Shown here piece by piece: positions 16,526 to 27,797 of a stretch of DNA of 64,000 nt. Position 1 is the stretch's first letter; every line of letters starts with the position of its first letter. The DNA lies in contig JAQMWT010000053.1 of assembly GCA_029834535.1 (NCBI GenBank), forward strand, positions 1-64,000, in the 5' to 3' direction. This DNA comes from Chrysophaeum taylorii. Lineage: Eukaryota > Sar > Pelagophyceae > Pelagomonadales > Pelagomonadaceae. Both the position numbers and the translations under genes were made by a program. The notes under the pieces are model-generated. The model searched no databases and was not told the origin of the DNA. It worked only from the letters and a program-made list of their open reading frames with translations.

Positions 16526-19500
16526 CTATGCGTAGTCGTCGTCGTCGACGTCCATCGCGTCCTCCTCCTCCTCCTCGTCGTCGTCGTCGTCGTATTCGTT
16601 GTCCTCGGACACGAAGCGCCAGGAAGCCGGCTTGGAGCCGTTGAAGAAGGTGGGGCGGTTCGCGAGGAGCCACCCGCTGAAACCGTCGTCATAGGAAACG
16701 AAGATCCAACCCAGCCCGAGTTTCTTGCGACCGTCCTTGGAGTTCTCGTCGGATACCGCCTCGATGGTGCCGGGCATCCAGTAGCAGCCCGGGTGCCCCG
16801 ACAACTCCCAGAGAACCTCGACGCGTGACCCGACCAACGCCACGTCAATCGTCGGTAGCTTCGAGCGGCCACTCGTTGTCCGCGTCCGCTTCCTCGGATG
16901 GCGAAAGGCGCGGCACTCCTCAACCTTGGCCTTGAGCTCGTCAACGCTCAAGTGCCGCCTCGCGTCGAGTTCGAGACGCTGGGCCGTCGCGGTCCCGAGC
17001 ACTGGCAGCTGCCGTCGGCGCTCGCCCGGGACTACCGCCTCGGCGACCAACTCGCGGGAGTTGGTCTTGATCTGCTCGTAGACGTACTCGAGGTGCGCGG
17101 TGAGGAATTCGATGTTGGCCTTGGAACCGGCCGAGCCGATCGTCGGGTCCTTGCCCGAGGTGTAGGACTTGGGTTTGAGGTCGCCCATGCCCATGCCGAC
17201 GACGTACCTGTCGATGTTCTCCTTGAGGACCTTCGACCGCGCAGCGTCGCTCGAGATCTGCTTAAGTGCCGCATCAAGTCGCTTCTTGACCGTCGAGAGC
17301 AGGGTCCTCCCGACGAGGGCCTGCTCGTCGACGACAGGCTTGACTTTCATGGCCTCCTGGGCCTTGGCGTAGTCGTTCACCTGGCGCTCGAGGGCCTTCT
17401 CGACGAACGCGGCGGCGCGACGGCGATGGTGCTCCTTCGCCGCCTCCGCGCGCGCGGCAGCCTGCTCCTTGTGGTTCTGCCGACCACGACGAGCCGCCTC
17501 CATCAACACTCCTCGAAAGTCGTCGCCGAGCGTGGCGAGACGTCCTCCACCAACTCGATCGCGCATTCGAGCCTTCGTCGTCGTTCGACCAGCGACCTCG
17601 TCGGCGACGCGTCGCCGGCGCTTGGTCGTAAAACTCGTGGCGGCCCGGTCGAACATGTGGTCCCGTTGGCACGCGACGACCCCGACGCAGTTCACGACGC
17701 TCATGTTGACGTAGGAGGCGTTGTAATACTTCAATACGCCAAACTCGCCTTCGACCTCGTTCGAGTTCCGCCGCGCGCCGTCGAAGGCCCTCCGGAGCTC
17801 CGACGTCTGGTTGACCGCCGCGAGGTCGCCGTCGCCGACGTAGCGCATAGACTGCCCCCTCGAACGTGCGGCGCATGCCGCGGCCCCAGGCCCGGAGCGC
17901 GTCGAGCATGGTCTTGGCCTCTGGATCATTGGTGTCAGTCGGAGCGTAGAGCCGCGCCCGAACGGCCGCGACGTCGCGGATCGTGGACTGGCCGTCGACG
18001 GACAGCTTCGCCGACCCGGCCCGCGTCTCGAGGAACTGGGCGTAGGTGGCGATCTCAGTGTCGAAGGCCTCGTAACCGGCGGTCGCAACGAGTTGTGGAT
18101 TATCCTGGCAGACTTGGAAGAAGGCATGCACTCGCTCGAGAACGCCCGCCATGTCGAGAACCGACCAACCCTCGAGGGCGTCCGATGCGGCGAAAAATCG
18201 GAAAGGCACCGTGAGCTTGTCGTCGATGATCGCTCGGGCTCGAATGGCTCCGGCGACCTCCTGCGAGGACAAGGTCGAGAAGAGGTTGTTCCTGAGGATG
18301 TTCTGCGGCGCGTAGCTCGCGTTCTCGAGGAACTCGACGAGAAACGGGAGGTTGTGGAAGATGACCCAGGCCGCGTTGGTGCACGCGTCCTGCCGCGTCC
18401 CCTTGTCCGTGCGGCCGAGCGTGAGGTAGAGCTCCGACGGGTGCTTCTCCTCGAGGAATGCCCGGAGAGGGGTCCCGAAGCCCTTCCCGTAGCGATCCAC
18501 GCCCTCGCCGATACACTTGGACAAGGCATGAATGACCTTGTTCAACTCGCCGGTGAGGCGCAGGTGCTTCGCCTCCGAGCTCTCGATGCTATCCTTCAGC
18601 AGCGTGTCGAGCATCTTGGCCTCCTCGGCGGCGCCGCCGTCGAGCCATGTGTTGCCTGCTCAACAAATTGCTGGTGGGACGGCACGACGTACCGAGATGT
18701 CGCTGGCAGTTCCCGTGAAAGACACGAGTCTTCGCGTCGCGCTCGTCTTGCGTCATCAAATTCCACAGCTCTTCCCCGATCTCCTTCTGCACCGCCGCGA
18801 GGACATGCTCCTGGAGCTCGCGGACCGATGCGATGGCGGCGGAGGCGTTGTCGGTAACGTTGGCCCGGCCGGCGAGATTCTGCACGCCGGCGCTGCCGGC
18901 GGCCGGGAGCACCTCCGCAGCAGCGTCGGCTCCGTAGAGCTCCTGGTGAACTTGATTAACGAGCTGGAGCGCTCGATTCAGGTCACCAAACCGATCGTTG
19001 ATCGCCTTGGCCTCGCCAGGCGCGCTCTGGTCGGAGATCTCGCTCGCGCCCAGCGTCCAGTTCTCCGTCACGCCGCCGCGTGTGACGCGAAGTTGGGTAG
19101 TCGCGATCTCCTTGCCGTCGAGCGGCGACGCGTCCGTCGCCGCGTCGACGACGTCACCGTATCCCACGGCGAGGGCGACGGCGGCCTCGTGAAGGACACC
19201 CATCTCGGAGCGCAGGTCGCGAATGAAGCGTGCGGACGGGAGCTCCATGTCGCGCACTCGCTCCGGGCCAACGACCGCCTCGACGACCGAGACCAGGACC
19301 TCGGGGATTTCCGCAGGCGCAACCCGCGAGGCGAGCAGTTTCATACACAGCACCCTGAGCTTCGAGTCCCACGGAGTGCCCTTGCCGGATCCCTTGCCGG
19401 ACGGCTTCCGCGGTACCCACACTTCGGCGTTCTGCTTCTCGAGGACCGCGACCCGCTCCCGCAGCCGCTCGATCTCCTCCTCCCGGGCCTGGACGCGGTC

Positions 19501-20671
19501 CTCGGCAGCCGCGAGCTTTATCTCCATTTGCTTCGCTTCCTGGTTGAGGGCGGCGTAATTGTTCTTGAGTTGTCGCATGGCCCGAGGGTCCGATTTCTTC
19601 AGTCGGTTCCTCTCCCGAAACTCGGCCGCCGCCGCAGCCTGTCTCGCCGCCTCGTTCGACTGGGCCTTGGTCGCGTTGAGCTCGTCGATGGCTCGCTGCA
19701 GCCTCGCGGTCGCGGTGCTTCTCATTGGAGGCCTGGTGGCGTTCGATGCGGACCTGGAGCCGTGCCTCCCGACGTGCGGCATCCCGGACCTCGTCCTCGT
19801 ACTTCCACTTGGCCTCGAGACGCGCCGCGTCTGCCTTGGCGGCCGCCATTTCCGCGGCGAAGGCGTCGGCGTGGGCTTCTTTCGTCTCGCGTTCGGCGGT
19901 GACAGAGCGAGAGTGCTGAGCCGTCTTGGCCGCCGTGAGCTTGTCGACCGTGCTCCGGAGTTTCGACACCTCCTTCTCGAGCTCCGAGATCCGCACATTC
20001 GAGTCCGACGACGACGACAGTGTGGAGATAACCGATGACCCACTCGATCCAAGCGTCGGACGCGCTGGCCGTCCGGGTGGTAGTCGCCGAATCGGGGGGG
20101 TGTCGTTCTCCTTGTCGGGCTTGGCCTTGACGTGGGAGAACGGGACGCGGATCTCTCCCTGCTGAATCGTTTTCACGTCGTATGACTCGACCCGACACAC
20201 AGCGTTGTTGTAGATTAGGCCCAGGACAACGCCGTTGCCGCCCTGGATGTTGTGCCCCGCCGAGAAGTCGTGCTCGATGAGGACCTCGTCCCCGCTGCGG
20301 ATGGTTGTCTTGAGAGTCCTAGTTAGCGACGCGGAGATCCGGGCGAGAACGGCCTTCGCGCCCTTCGTCGTGTGTAGCTTGCTCGGGGTGAAGTCGTCCC
20401 GGCACATTTTCGAGCACACGTAGAACTTGTCGGGCAGCTCGCCCTCGATATTCAGGAGTCGCTCCAGGTCGAGCGGCTGGCACCTGGCCGTCTCGTCGGC
20501 GTCGAGCCTCGCTACGCACCACACGCACTCTCCCCTCAAGAGGTTTTTTCGCCGTTGACGTTTGGCAGCGGGTTTTTTCGACACTTTCGTCAACTCAGCC
20601 GGGACCGAAGGGTCCACAGGGGTTACAGAAGGACCCGGGGCCGACTCTTTGCTCGTTTCGGCCGATTCCAT
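16526..20671 (-). pseudogene. Transposase-like gene, ~1,380 codons in four frame blocks
   Basis: The likely start is ATG at 20,671 (MESAETSK). Block 1 (20,671 to ~19,720) has a cysteine pair CVWC, then CSKMC, an SH3/Tudor-like stretch (GDEVLIEHDF...RVPFSHVKA) and coiled coil. Block 2 (to ~18,695) has more coiled coil, GYGDVVDAATDASPLDGKE (candidate first catalytic Asp) and NCQRHL. Block 3 runs to ~17,865. Block 4 has NEVEGEFGVLKYYNASY (candidate catalytic Glu), a basic region and a C-terminal Tudor-like domain (GSRVEVLWE, WMPGTIEAVSD, FVSYDDGFSGW) with an acidic tail. The breaks lie at ~19,720, ~18,695 and in a GGGG run at ~17,865. A DDE transposase is inferred from the residue pattern plus the element's TIRs and TSD; the family is not certain. 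Confidence 0.6.
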
Positions 20672-20699
20672 GGGCGGAACGCCGATTTTGTGATTTTGC

Positions 20700-20722
20700 A
20701 GGCTATGTTTGAAACATAGCCT
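20700..20722. other. Perfect 11 bp palindrome upstream of the transposase gene
   Basis: AGGCTATGTTT and AAACATAGCCT flank a single G. It lies 29 bp upstream of the presumed ATG and ~75 bp inside the right TIR. It could be a promoter element or a transposase-binding site; nothing in the sequence decides this. Confidence 0.5.
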
Positions 20723-20796
20723 GAGACAATCCACTTTTGAATGAGGGTTTCTCGTTTGGTGTTCGAAATGTAGGCTAGGGCCTAGTTTTGAGCTTT

Positions 20797-20810
20797 CTTA
20801 TCCGACCCTA
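20797..20810 (-). repeat. Right TIR of the 4.66 kb transposon
   Basis: CTTATCCGACCCTA, followed by the target duplicate TTTGAGA at 20,811-20,817. Confidence 0.9.
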
Positions 20811-21113
20811 TTTGAGATTGGGACTAGGTGAATATAGTGACCAGGTGAACTTACTGGGACCAGGTGAACTTACTGGGGGTTTTAGAGTAAACTCAAAGGT
20901 TGGCGGGGTATGCGGATCAAAGCACCTTAGATTGGCGGAGGCGAGAGCGACGAGCTCGAAGGAGCGGGTGTGAGCACGAGTGGGTTTACGCCGAACTTAC
21001 TGGGGTTAGAGATTTGGACTAGGTGAACTTACTGACCAGGTGAACTTACTGGGACTACGTGAACTTACTGGGGTTAGAGATTGGGACTAGGTGAACATAC
21101 TGGCCTGCACTTG
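20811..21113. repeat. Remainder of the relic unit B spacer
   Basis: Continues the interrupted spacer: TTTGAGATTGGGACTAGG, several AGGTGAACTTACTGG copies, TTTTAGAGTAAACTC and the closing CTGGCCTGCACTTG that ends each relic unit. No coding. Confidence 0.7.
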
Positions 21114-22080
21114 TATGGTCAAACTTGGAGGCATTCAATTTGGTGTGATCAAATTTCGAACAATCACATCAAACTTGTCATATTTTAGACTCGTACTGAT
21201 GACTGGGTTAGAATTGCAGGGGTGGTGTCAGCGATCTTCCCGAGCGAGGCTGTCGACGTCTTGACATCCCTTCGCGCCGCTGCTTGTATTTGCCGACTTT
21301 CTCGTACAGTGCTCGACGGTGCGGCAGCAGCTCCCGGGGAGATGTTGCGGCAGGGCGGGGTTGTCGAGATGCGCGAGGAGGAGGATAAGGAGGTGTTCTC
21401 TTACGGTCGTGCGAGTTGTTTATGCTGGCGTAACGGCACGTGCTCGCGTTGCCGTCCCATGATCAAGCTGGACAGCTAGCTCCGGATCGGGTACGCGACG
21501 GTGAGGAACTCCTGAACGTGGTCCTGTACGGTCCCGCAAACGTGTGGGACTACAATCTTTGGGTGCTCGAGGGGCGTTGCTCGCGCAGTTTCTCGAGGTC
21601 GTCGAGTTTCGCGTTCTCGACCCCGAGTCGATTATCAAAGACGCGCTCCCTCTCGGATTTTGGGATACAGAATGGGGTGATCCGTCTCACGCAGACCATG
21701 TAAGTCTGGTGTCCGATGTCCGCTTGTTGCTGAAGAATGACGCACGACCACGGCAACACCACCGTGGTGAGTCGCGGTTTGGGTGGCTTCTACGAACGAT
21801 GGAAGGTACGATAATGGGCCCAGCTTAAATACGCCAAGCCGTGGGAATGTGCTCTCGAGGCCGCGCGTCGCTACCCGCTCTCCTTGCGTATCGCCGCGCT
21901 GTCTTAGGATGGACCTCCTTCTAAGGCGGTCATGGGGGGGTGCCCATGCCGCGCGTGTAACGCGACGGTAGATTCTGCGTGGCTGCAGCACCTAGCTCTC
22001 GTTTTTAAAGCATTTTCGCACCAAAAGCGCTCACGCGCCCCCTTGAAAAGCCTTCTTTAGTTTGATTTTAAAAGCAAAAG
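21114..22080 (+). repeat. Outer block of the left palindrome arm
   Basis: About 970 bp, inverted relative to 51,543-52,512 with high similarity. It begins with TGGTCAAA-type motifs. ORFs in both orientations are short and differ between copies by indels, so I do not call a gene. It may be a small non-autonomous element whose other end is marked by GTTGACCATA near 35,872. Confidence 0.6.
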
Positions 22081-22777
22081 TACTGTAGGCCGTTTGGCGA
22101 ATAGTAATTCTGGGGCCGCAGTACCCTACGTGTCCGTTCGCTAAGTATATAGTCGGTTTGTGGGAGTCAGTACTTTAGGTGCGTGTCCGTTGGCGAAGTA
22201 TATAGTCGTTTTGTGGGAGTCGATACCTTTAGGTGCGTGTCCGTTGGCTAAGTATATAGTCGTTTTGTGGGAGTCGATACCTTTACGTGCGTGTTCGTCG
22301 GCGAAGTATATAGTCGTTTTGTGGGAGTCGATAGCTTTACGTGCGTGTCCGTTGGCGAAGTATATAGTCGTTTTGTGGGAGTCGATACCTTTACGTGCGT
22401 GTTCGTCGGCGAAGTATATAGTTGTTTTGTGGGAGTCAGTACTTTAGGTGCGTGTTCGTCGGCGAAGTATATAGTCGTTTTGTGGGAGTCAGTACTTTAG
22501 GTGCGTGTCCGTTGGCGAAGTATATAGTTGTTTTGTGGGAGTCGATACCCTTACGTGCGTGTTCGTCGGCGAAGTATATAGTCGTTTTGTGGGAGTTACG
22601 TAATAGTTTATCAGGGAGTGGTGCTGTAATAGTTACTTTTTCGAAAGTCGTGTAATAGTTTATCGGGAGTCAAATAGTTTTGAGAATCGGAGAGAACAAA
22701 TTGGATGCTGTCCGTTAAGCTGACGTAGCCGTCCTTTAACGGATCAACTAGGTTCAGGCGTCGGTGTACAGGCCACT
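22081..22777 (+). repeat. Left TIR of the 13.74 kb transposon
   Basis: Matches the inverse of 34,965-35,822. Order: terminal ~65 bp, nine 54 bp minisatellite units, a segment with GTAATAGTTTATC repeats, then AACGGATCAACTAGG and GTACAGGCCACT, where a SINE interrupts it. About 35 bp of TIR continue after the SINE (23,188-23,222). Confidence 0.85.
22140..22602 (+). repeat. 54 bp minisatellite, ~9 units
   Basis: Each unit contains GCGAAGTATATAGTCGTTTT, GTGGGAGTC and GTGCGTGT. The period is 53-54 bp, and long stretches keep frame because 54 is 18 codons; the resulting 18-residue peptide repeat is probably not a real protein. Units alternate between GTCGATACCTTTACG and GTCAGTACTTTAGG types. Confidence 0.85.
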
Positions 22778-23175
22778 ACCCTAACCCTCCGATCGCTAAC
22801 CGCATGGTTGCGATGGAGGACGGCGCCTAACACGCTTGCTCCCTGCGGCGGCCCCTGCCGTCCCGGAGTGAGACGGTGCCTCCTCGCCTCCCGGGCTGGC
22901 CGGTTAGCACCCGGAAAGTCCGCGCCGGGATGGGGTGCGCTCGGTTGGGCAGAACGCGACGGACAGGTCGATTGTTCGTGGACCAACACGTCCGCGGCCT
23001 GCGACGCTCTTGCACGACCTCGCACAAGACCGCGCGCAGTGGCGGTCCGTCATCAACGAGTCCTCGTCCCTCGCCTCAGCCCCAACTGCGTGATTTTCCT
23101 CTGTGATTCCGGATCGGCTCCTACATGTCCGGCCTGGCTCCCATGCTCGGGAGAGGTCTGAAGTTAGTTTAGTTA
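22778..23175 (+). repeat. SINE-like element, full length, in left TIR
   Basis: About 398 bp flanked by 12 bp direct repeats GTACAGGCCACT (22,766-22,777 and 23,176-23,187). The opposite TIR has the same site uninterrupted (inverse near 34,560-34,580). It ends GGAGAGGTCTGAAGTTAG with a TTAG-rich tail. Head and tail match the element at 34,602 but the middle differs; that middle is shared with 52,746-53,034. Target duplication and tail suggest LINE-driven retrotransposition; I see no clear pol III A and B boxes. Confidence 0.8.
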
Positions 23176-23222
23176 GTACAGGCCACTCAACACCACGTCA
23201 GTTTTTCTTTACGTCAACTTGC

Positions 23223-24451
23223 AGGCTCGCAACGGTCTTGGTTTGTGAGGCTCATGATTGTGGGCGACGGGAGGACTGGAAGCTCCAATCGTGGCCCGCG
23301 GCGTCTGGCTAGAGGACTGGAAGCGCCAGTCGTTCGTGGCCCCGACGAATGGGTCCTCGACGAGCACGTGCATGGCGACGGGTGTGGACACTGACGGCCA
23401 GAATGGCGAAGCTGCTGAGGTGATGACGACCATCTGTGTCAGGCTGCATCGCGACGGCGCCGATCGGTGATCCAAGTCCGCGTCACGAAACGAGCCAGCG
23501 ACACGGTTGGCAACTCGGTGAAGTTTCACGGCGACGCCACGCGATTTTGTAAGCAGCTGGTTAGATGACCTTCGAAGACGTTCGCACGAGGCGCGCGACG
23601 ACGGCCGCACCGATGTGTTCGAAACCCACGGCAATGTGGTGGCTTGTGTTGGGTTCTATATTTGATGACTCCGGTCGGGTGACGCGCCATGCAAGTGGCA
23701 CGAATGTGGGCGCGCGCTCAACATTTCGCACGTCAACATCCCTCACTGACGTTCCGGGCGCACAAACTTCTGTAAAGCCGCCTACGAAGACAACCGGCGG
23801 TTTGCAGATTGAGACGACGGGCCGATCAGACCAACACCGTGTGTTCCGCGACGAGCCCAAAGTGTGCCCCCGACCAACCATAAAGCCCAGCGCATTTGTT
23901 TCGTTGAAACCACCGTGACGGTGCGGCTGGTTGCCTATGGTTTACAATTTCATGCCACGTCAAAGGCAGCCTGAACAATTCAACGCCCGCACCGACACTG
24001 AAACGCAGCCACTGCCGCCCTGCTCCCTACTTCGCCAGCAAGAAGCGGTACCCCATAGAGCACCTCACCATCAAGGGATTTGTCGTCCCAGTCTCAAGGC
24101 CAACGCCTGCATCCGTACGCCCGGCCCCTTGCGGCGTTCTCTTGCGATGATCGTGCGTCTCGCGGGCGATTGCGCGTCGGCACCTGCACACCGCGCCCTC
24201 GAGCATTCGCTTCGCTGTTACTCCTTCGTATACTGTGACGACGTCTTAAATGTTTGTGTGAACACCGCGCCTTTTCTGTCGTTTAGGAGGGGTACACGCG
24301 ACGAGCACGATGCGCTCCGACAAGAGTCCGATGATGCTCGGGCGAACTGCACAGTCCGCGTTTGTGTCCACCTTGGTGCTTTCTCGCATGACGTCAACGC
24401 ACCGTAGTCAGTCTAACCTTTGAGTTACTCCTAAACCCTTGTGTAAAAAAA
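23223..24451. other. Transposon interior, no recognisable gene
   Basis: Upstream of the transposase gene. Short ORFs on both strands show no recognisable family. The last bases before the ATG are GTAAAAAAA; TGCAG just after the ATG could alternatively be a 3' splice site of an upstream exon. Confidence 0.4.
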
Positions 24452-25836
24452 ATGCAGGTTGGAGACGATGTGTCCATCGACGGAGATGATTCAGGTCACT
24501 CGAACCTGACGCAAGCGGAGATCGTGAAGCTTGCTATCGAAGAGGGCTGCCGTCCTTGCCAGGTCTTCGACCGCCTCAGAGGTGCGGGCTTTTGCGTCAC
24601 GCGCAGCCGCTTGCGCACCCTGTTGCAAAAACAAGGCTTCGAGGGGTACACCGGCATAAGCGATGACGATCTCGTCAAGGTGACCTGTCTGTCTCGTGTC
24701 GCAGACGACTCCCCGCACATTGCGCAGGAAGTCTGCGACATCTTAGAGCAGCAGCATGGCCGCATCGGTGGCACTGTGGCTGCTGGGGCTCTACGTGCGC
24801 GAGGAATCATCGTCCAGCGTCGGCGGCTGCGTGCTGCATTGCACCGAGCCCGCGACTTTTCGGCGAACACGCCGACCGCGACACGAAGGCCGACGTACTT
24901 CAACGGCGTGGCGCCCGACTTCGTGTGGTGCCTGGACTCGAACTGCAAGCTCGCCAAATTCCGTATCTACTTCCACGCCGTCATCGACGGCTTCTCGCGC
25001 TTATGCAAGTTCCACTACGCCACGGTGCGGCTGGACTCGGGCACCCTCTTTCAAGGGTTCCTCAAAGAGCTCCTGCTGCTTGGACATGTCCCTCACCACC
25101 TTCGGCTCGATCGGCACAGGGGCTGGTACGGCATCGAGGATTTCATGTGGGCACTCATGGGCGAGCGCGACCCAGACCTCGTGCCGGTCGGCAACGGCGA
25201 GTATGTGCTCGTGGACACAGTCCAGCACGGCAAGTCGACGCATAATACGCCCGTCGAGATCCAGTGAGGCCAGTGTTCTGAATGGAAATTTGCTGCTGCG
25301 ATGAAGAATAGTGCTAATGTTGAGATAAGGGTTCGCGCAGGTGGCGGTTCCTGAACGAGACCACGGCGAAGTGGTACAACGAGTTCTGTCGCCTGCAGCG
25401 CGACGGGCTCCTCGCGCATGAGAATGACCCCGACTTCGACGTGGACATCTGGTGCCTCCACCGTGTATACTTGGGGCCATTGTGCGAGAACGTCAGTGAG
25501 CACTACCGCGCCCTCAACTTTCGACCGCGGCGATGCTCTAGCCGCAATCCGTTCTACGTTTCGGGTTCGCCGGTTGATGTGTATCGGAAACATCCGACCG
25601 TCCGCGAGAACTTCGATATCCACCGTATTGATGCGGTACTCCTAGACCTTGAGGACAACATACACATCGAGCCAGCCCCGGCCGAGGGCTACGAGCGCTC
25701 CCCTCTGGAAGGAACACGCTGGGAGGGACGCCTCGAAGGCGCTGTCGCTACTGTACGTGCGTCTAGGGAATATTCCTTGCGCACCAAGTACCTCTTACTA
25801 CGAATGGTTGTCCACGAGTTTCTCGACGCCGACTAA
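24452..25836 (+). CDS. DDE integrase-like transposase, two exons
   Basis: Start ATG 24,452. Exon 1 is 24,452-25,263 and exon 2 is 25,341-25,836; joining them keeps one frame and gives about 435 residues. Residues ~18-135 form two helix-turn-helix-like segments (QAEIVKLAIEEG, HGRIGGTVAAGALRARGI). The retroviral-type integrase core follows: WCLDSNCKL with D162, IDGFSRL, LRLDRHRGW with D220, and STHNTPVEIQ with E269, a DD48E triad. Exon 2 continues WRFLNETTAKWYNEFCRLQ and WCLHRVYLGPL, as in eukaryotic 'integrase core' transposases. It should cut and insert the 13.74 kb element through its TIRs. The frame is intact, unlike most genes here. Confidence 0.82.
25264..25340 (+). other. Spliceosomal intron (77 nt) in the transposase gene
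   Basis: It begins GTGAGG and ends CGCAG, with GTGCTAATG about 25 nt before the acceptor as a branch point. It interrupts the CAG codon after its second base. Without splicing the protein would stop two bases after the exon 1 boundary; with it, the conserved E-I-Q-W segment of the integrase family is restored. Confidence 0.85.
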
Positions 25837-27439
25837 TGCTAATTCACGTGAATCAGCCCCATGGCACGAATCTCGGCCGCGGTCGACAGCAGTTGGTCGA
25901 CTGATTGGCTGGGTAAGCTGGGTAAGCTAGGAATGTGTCGACTGTTTTGCGCACGTGTTCCAACAGGGGAGCTAGAGCCTAGCAAGAAAGTGTGGACGGG
26001 GATGTGGCGAAGGTGTTCCTTGATCCCCGAATTTCACTTTTCAGGAAGGGTGCTGATCTTGGTGTTGATTTCCTCGCGGATGCCGGCGTCGACGTCGCAT
26101 CGAGTATCTCATTCCTCAGCTTCGAGGCGCTACGAATGCGCTCGTGTCGCGAGGATGCACCACCGCATCCTTTTTGCAGGCGCGCCGCAGTAACGGCTAT
26201 CGAGGCGCGCAAAGACGGTCACACGCTCGTTCGCCTTGTGAGAAATGGAGACAAGGGATGCGGAGGGTGTCGCAAGCGTGCTGTCGTACATCTTTTCCTG
26301 AGTTGTCTCAATGTTCGAAAACTTTGACAAGTTCTCGACCACGAGAGCTTTGAGGATGCCGGTCCTCGAGGTCGTTGGTGAGAAGGAGGTGCTCGGCGAC
26401 GGCTCGCATCATCACATTCCCGCGGCGAGTGTGAGCCCCATATTCTCGGACCGGCACGTGGAAAATCCGCGTCAGGATAGCGCACTCGTGTGCTTCTCTT
26501 TCGTGCCCATCGTACGTGTGCCCGTGCGACGAGACTTGGTTAATGCTGCGCAGGTCGGACATGTCCATGAGCTCGCCAGTATTACTATCAGGGTTCAACA
26601 TTTTCTTCATCTTGAGGCGGGCCTCCACCATGTCTTCGACGGCAACCTCGACTACGACTGGGCTCAGGTGATTTTCCCTCAGATGCCCAACACGACGGGT
26701 GAACACAACAACCCTGGACACGACACGGACGGTAACGCCGAATCCGGTGGCGAGGCTGACGATTAGGAGCCCCTTAGGCCGCTTGCCGCCGACATCCAAC
26801 GACTAAGCCTCACTCTGGTCGTATGTCGCAGCCTCGTACTCAGCCACTCAAATCGAGTTCACTCCACATGTCAGCCTCGAACACACACTCCCTACTACCG
26901 TGTCGTAGACGGTCAAAATGGCGCGAGACTCTTGCAAAAGAATGTTTGCATATACGCAAGTGCCGCAATGACTAGCACAATGTTGTTGCGAGTGGCTTCG
27001 GGTGCGGACACAATGCAGGCGCATATGTGACGCAGCTGCTGAAACTCGGAGGTTGCAGATGACTATGAGATGCGAACCCCCAACGGCGGCGGCGGTGCAG
27101 CAGATGCGGATAGTCGGCGGTCGCAGGTAGCTCGCGGTTGCAGATAGCTCTGCCAAGCTGCAGGTGCACGTGGTATGCGGTTGTGGATAGCCTTGCTTGT
27201 TGCAGATGGTCTTCAAACGCAGGGTCGGGGAGAATGCGAGATGCCTCAGAGGGCACAACCCCTTGGCACGTGCGGAGTCGCAACGGGGACCGTCCAGAAG
27301 CGCCATCATCCATTGACGCGAAAGTGATCCCGTCGAGCTTCCTGAGCTCAAAAACGACGCTTCATTTGCAACCTGTATCGCTGTTTAACTTCGTCGCGAT
27401 GGACGACGTCCCTGGTTTGACAAGCAGGAAGTTGTTGCG
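25837..27439. other. Transposon interior, no recognisable gene
   Basis: A minus-strand open frame at 26,308-26,799 (163 codons, with a plausible helix VEDMVEARLKMKKML) overlaps a plus-strand frame of 151 codons; neither is recognised and I call neither. At 27,040-27,215 there are loose ~22 bp repeats of the type CGGTTGCAGATAGCTC. Confidence 0.35.
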
Positions 27440-27797
27440 CTAACTAACTGACTTACTTACCAACTATAGGCGAGCCCAATGGCTGGGGCGTAGGCCAATC
27501 ACAGCGCCGTGGCCCGTGGTATCAGAGTCACTGGGCGTGCAGACGAGGGGCGCCGAAAGGTGATTCGGCGGAGAGTTATCATCAGGCTTGTCGCCATGCG
27601 ACGCGGAGACTGCGATTTGACTGACAACCATCTCGCTGTTAACGCTTCCTTCAGCGTCCCCCGGCCATATCCCGTCCCACCGCGAACGTCCGGCTTCCAA
27701 CCGGCCCGCTCGGGCGGCGAACAGGCGCCAACCTACGCCGGGGGGACGGATGCCCTCGCAAGGCGCAGGTTCAGGAGGCACCGTCCTCCATCGCAAC
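27440..27797 (-). repeat. SINE-like element, inverted, slightly 5' truncated
   Basis: Read on the minus strand it has the head GTTGCGATGGAGGACGG, the CCCTCCCGGCGTAGG-like and CCGGTTGGAAGCCGG parts, and a tail at 27,440-27,462 of TTAG-like repeats. The 3' segment before the tail differs from the copy at 34,602. No convincing target duplication. Confidence 0.65.

Larger units (their letters stand above)
16148..20810 (-). mobile_element. 4.66 kb DNA transposon with 14 bp TIRs
   Basis: TAGGGTCGGATAAG at 16,148-16,161 is repeated in inverted form as CTTATCCGACCCTA at 20,797-20,810. TTTGAGA flanks both ends (8 bp, TTTGAGAT, if the first TIR base is assigned to the target). The uninterrupted target, GGGGTTTGAGATTGGGACTA, survives at 14,510. 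A minus-strand transposase-like gene fills the interior. A 7-8 bp duplication and a very long DDE-like protein suit the Zisupton/KDZ or hAT groups; I cannot decide between them from sequence alone. Confidence 0.88.

Noticed and set aside
22160-22500. ORFs of 18-residue peptide repeats
   Set aside because: Open only because the unit is 54 bp; no start context, and copies differ in frame between arrays.
26308-26799. 163-codon minus-strand frame as a gene
   Set aside because: Competes with a 151-codon plus frame, no recognised domain, no supporting copy.
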